Positions 5,222 through 5,712 of a DNA stretch of 5,712 bases are shown here, in pieces. The translations under genes and the position numbers were made by a program. Numbering within the stretch: position 1 is the first letter of the stretch; each line of letters begins with the position of its first letter. This DNA is from Candidatus Dormiibacterota bacterium (lineage in GTDB: Bacteria > Chloroflexota > Dormibacteria > UBA8260). The notes below the pieces were generated by a model. It was not told the origin of the DNA, did not search any database, and saw only the letters and a list, made by a program, of their open reading frames with translations. Location: positions 1-5,712 of the forward strand of contig CATPBU010000013.1 in the NCBI GenBank assembly GCA_955652455.1. Direction: 5' to 3'.

Positions 5222-5712
5222 GTGACCGCGGACGGATTTGTCGCCGACGCCTTCGCGTCGGCGGCCGCCGTTCGCGCGCGTGACGTATCACCGGTCGAGC
5301 TGGTCGACGCCTCCCTCGAGGCGATCGCGCGCGGCAACCCCGCGCTCAACGCGTTCACCGTCGTGCTCGCCGACGAGGCGCGAGCCCAAGCGCGTAACGC
5401 GGAGGCCGCAGTAACACGCGGCGAGCAGGCGCCGTTGCTCGGTGTCCCGATCACCATCAAGGACCACATCTGGATGCGCGGCGTTCCCGCGACCAACGGG
5501 TCGCTCGCGTACCGCGACTTCGTGCCCGATGTCGACTGCGAGGCCGTGGCCAGGCTGCGCAACGCCGGCGCGATCATCGTCGGCAAGACCAACAACCCCG
5601 AGTTCTGTTACCGCGGAACCACCGACAACCTCGTCTTCGGATTGACCCGCAACCCGTGGAACCTCGAGCGGACACCCGGAGGCTCGAGCGGCGGGGCGGG
5701 TGCGTCGGTCGC
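5222..5712 (+). CDS. Amidase-signature family hydrolase, 3' end beyond window
   Basis: The first 163 residues of an amidase-signature enzyme (full members are usually about 450-500 residues); the frame is open to the window edge, so it is cut by the window rather than broken. The catalytic Lys is Lys80 in GVPITIKDHIW. The signature loop TPGGSSGGAGAS holds the likely cis-Ser, Ser155, of the Ser-cisSer-Lys triad; the nucleophilic Ser lies downstream, outside the window. Other family marks are NPALNAFTVV (39-48) and AGAIIVGKTNNPEF. The family hydrolyses amides and includes GatA, allophanate hydrolase domains and many catabolic amidases. The absence of GatB/GatC neighbours and the operon position argue for a catabolic amidase over the tRNA amidotransferase. 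The GTG at 5222 follows the permease stop by six bases with a modest AGGA (5214-5217). A role on an amide of a guanidino compound is plausible but unproven. Confidence 0.92.
   Translation, partial: MTADGFVADAFASAAAVRARDVSPVELVDASLEAIARGNPALNAFTVVLADEARAQARNAEAAVTRGEQAPLLGVPITIKDHIWMRGVPATNGSLAYRDFVPDVDCEAVARLRNAGAIIVGKTNNPEFCYRGTTDNLVFGLTRNPWNLERTPGGSSGGAGASV

Overview
This is a GC-rich bacterial window (about two thirds G+C by eye, with strong third-position G/C preference and frequent GTG starts). The gene families and codon use fit a soil-type high-GC bacterium such as an actinobacterium or a related high-GC terrestrial lineage (Chloroflexota or Dormibacterota are possible). Nothing in the window, such as an rRNA, fixes the taxonomy. 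No mobile element, CRISPR array, tRNA or rRNA was seen.

Layout. Positions 1-250 are non-coding as far as can be seen, with a cluster of short palindromes at 7-36. A plus-strand gene (251-1351) encodes a probable lipoprotein with a beta-propeller-like body. It converges on a minus-strand set of three genes, with a clean 11-bp-stem hairpin at 1406-1432 between them. Reading down the minus strand, the set is a DUF1989 (urea carboxylase-associated family) protein (2629-2039), a small DUF1059 protein (1953-1756) and an ABM-fold monooxygenase-like protein (1755-1447). The last two are joined stop-to-start (TGAATG). A perfect 18-bp palindrome sits directly against the Shine-Dalgarno of the DUF1059 gene.

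A 144-bp divergent intergenic region (2630-2773) separates the DUF1989 gene from a tight plus-strand operon: an agmatinase/guanidinobutyrase-type ureohydrolase (2774-3727, GTG start), an NCS1-family nucleobase/hydantoin-type permease (3746-5215), and an amidase-signature enzyme (5222 to the window end, truncated). Gaps within the operon are 18 and 6 bases.

How the genes may work together (inference). The right half looks like a nitrogen-scavenging module for a guanidino compound or related C-N substrate. The permease would import the substrate or a related N compound, the ureohydrolase would release urea from a guanidino group, and the amidase would remove an amide before or after that step. 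DUF1989 proteins include the carboxyguanidine deiminase subunits of guanidine degradation, so its divergent position strengthens the guanidine/urea theme. The exact substrate cannot be read from sequence alone. 4-Guanidinobutyramide to 4-guanidinobutyrate to GABA plus urea (the arginine oxygenase route) is one coherent model, and free guanidine is another.
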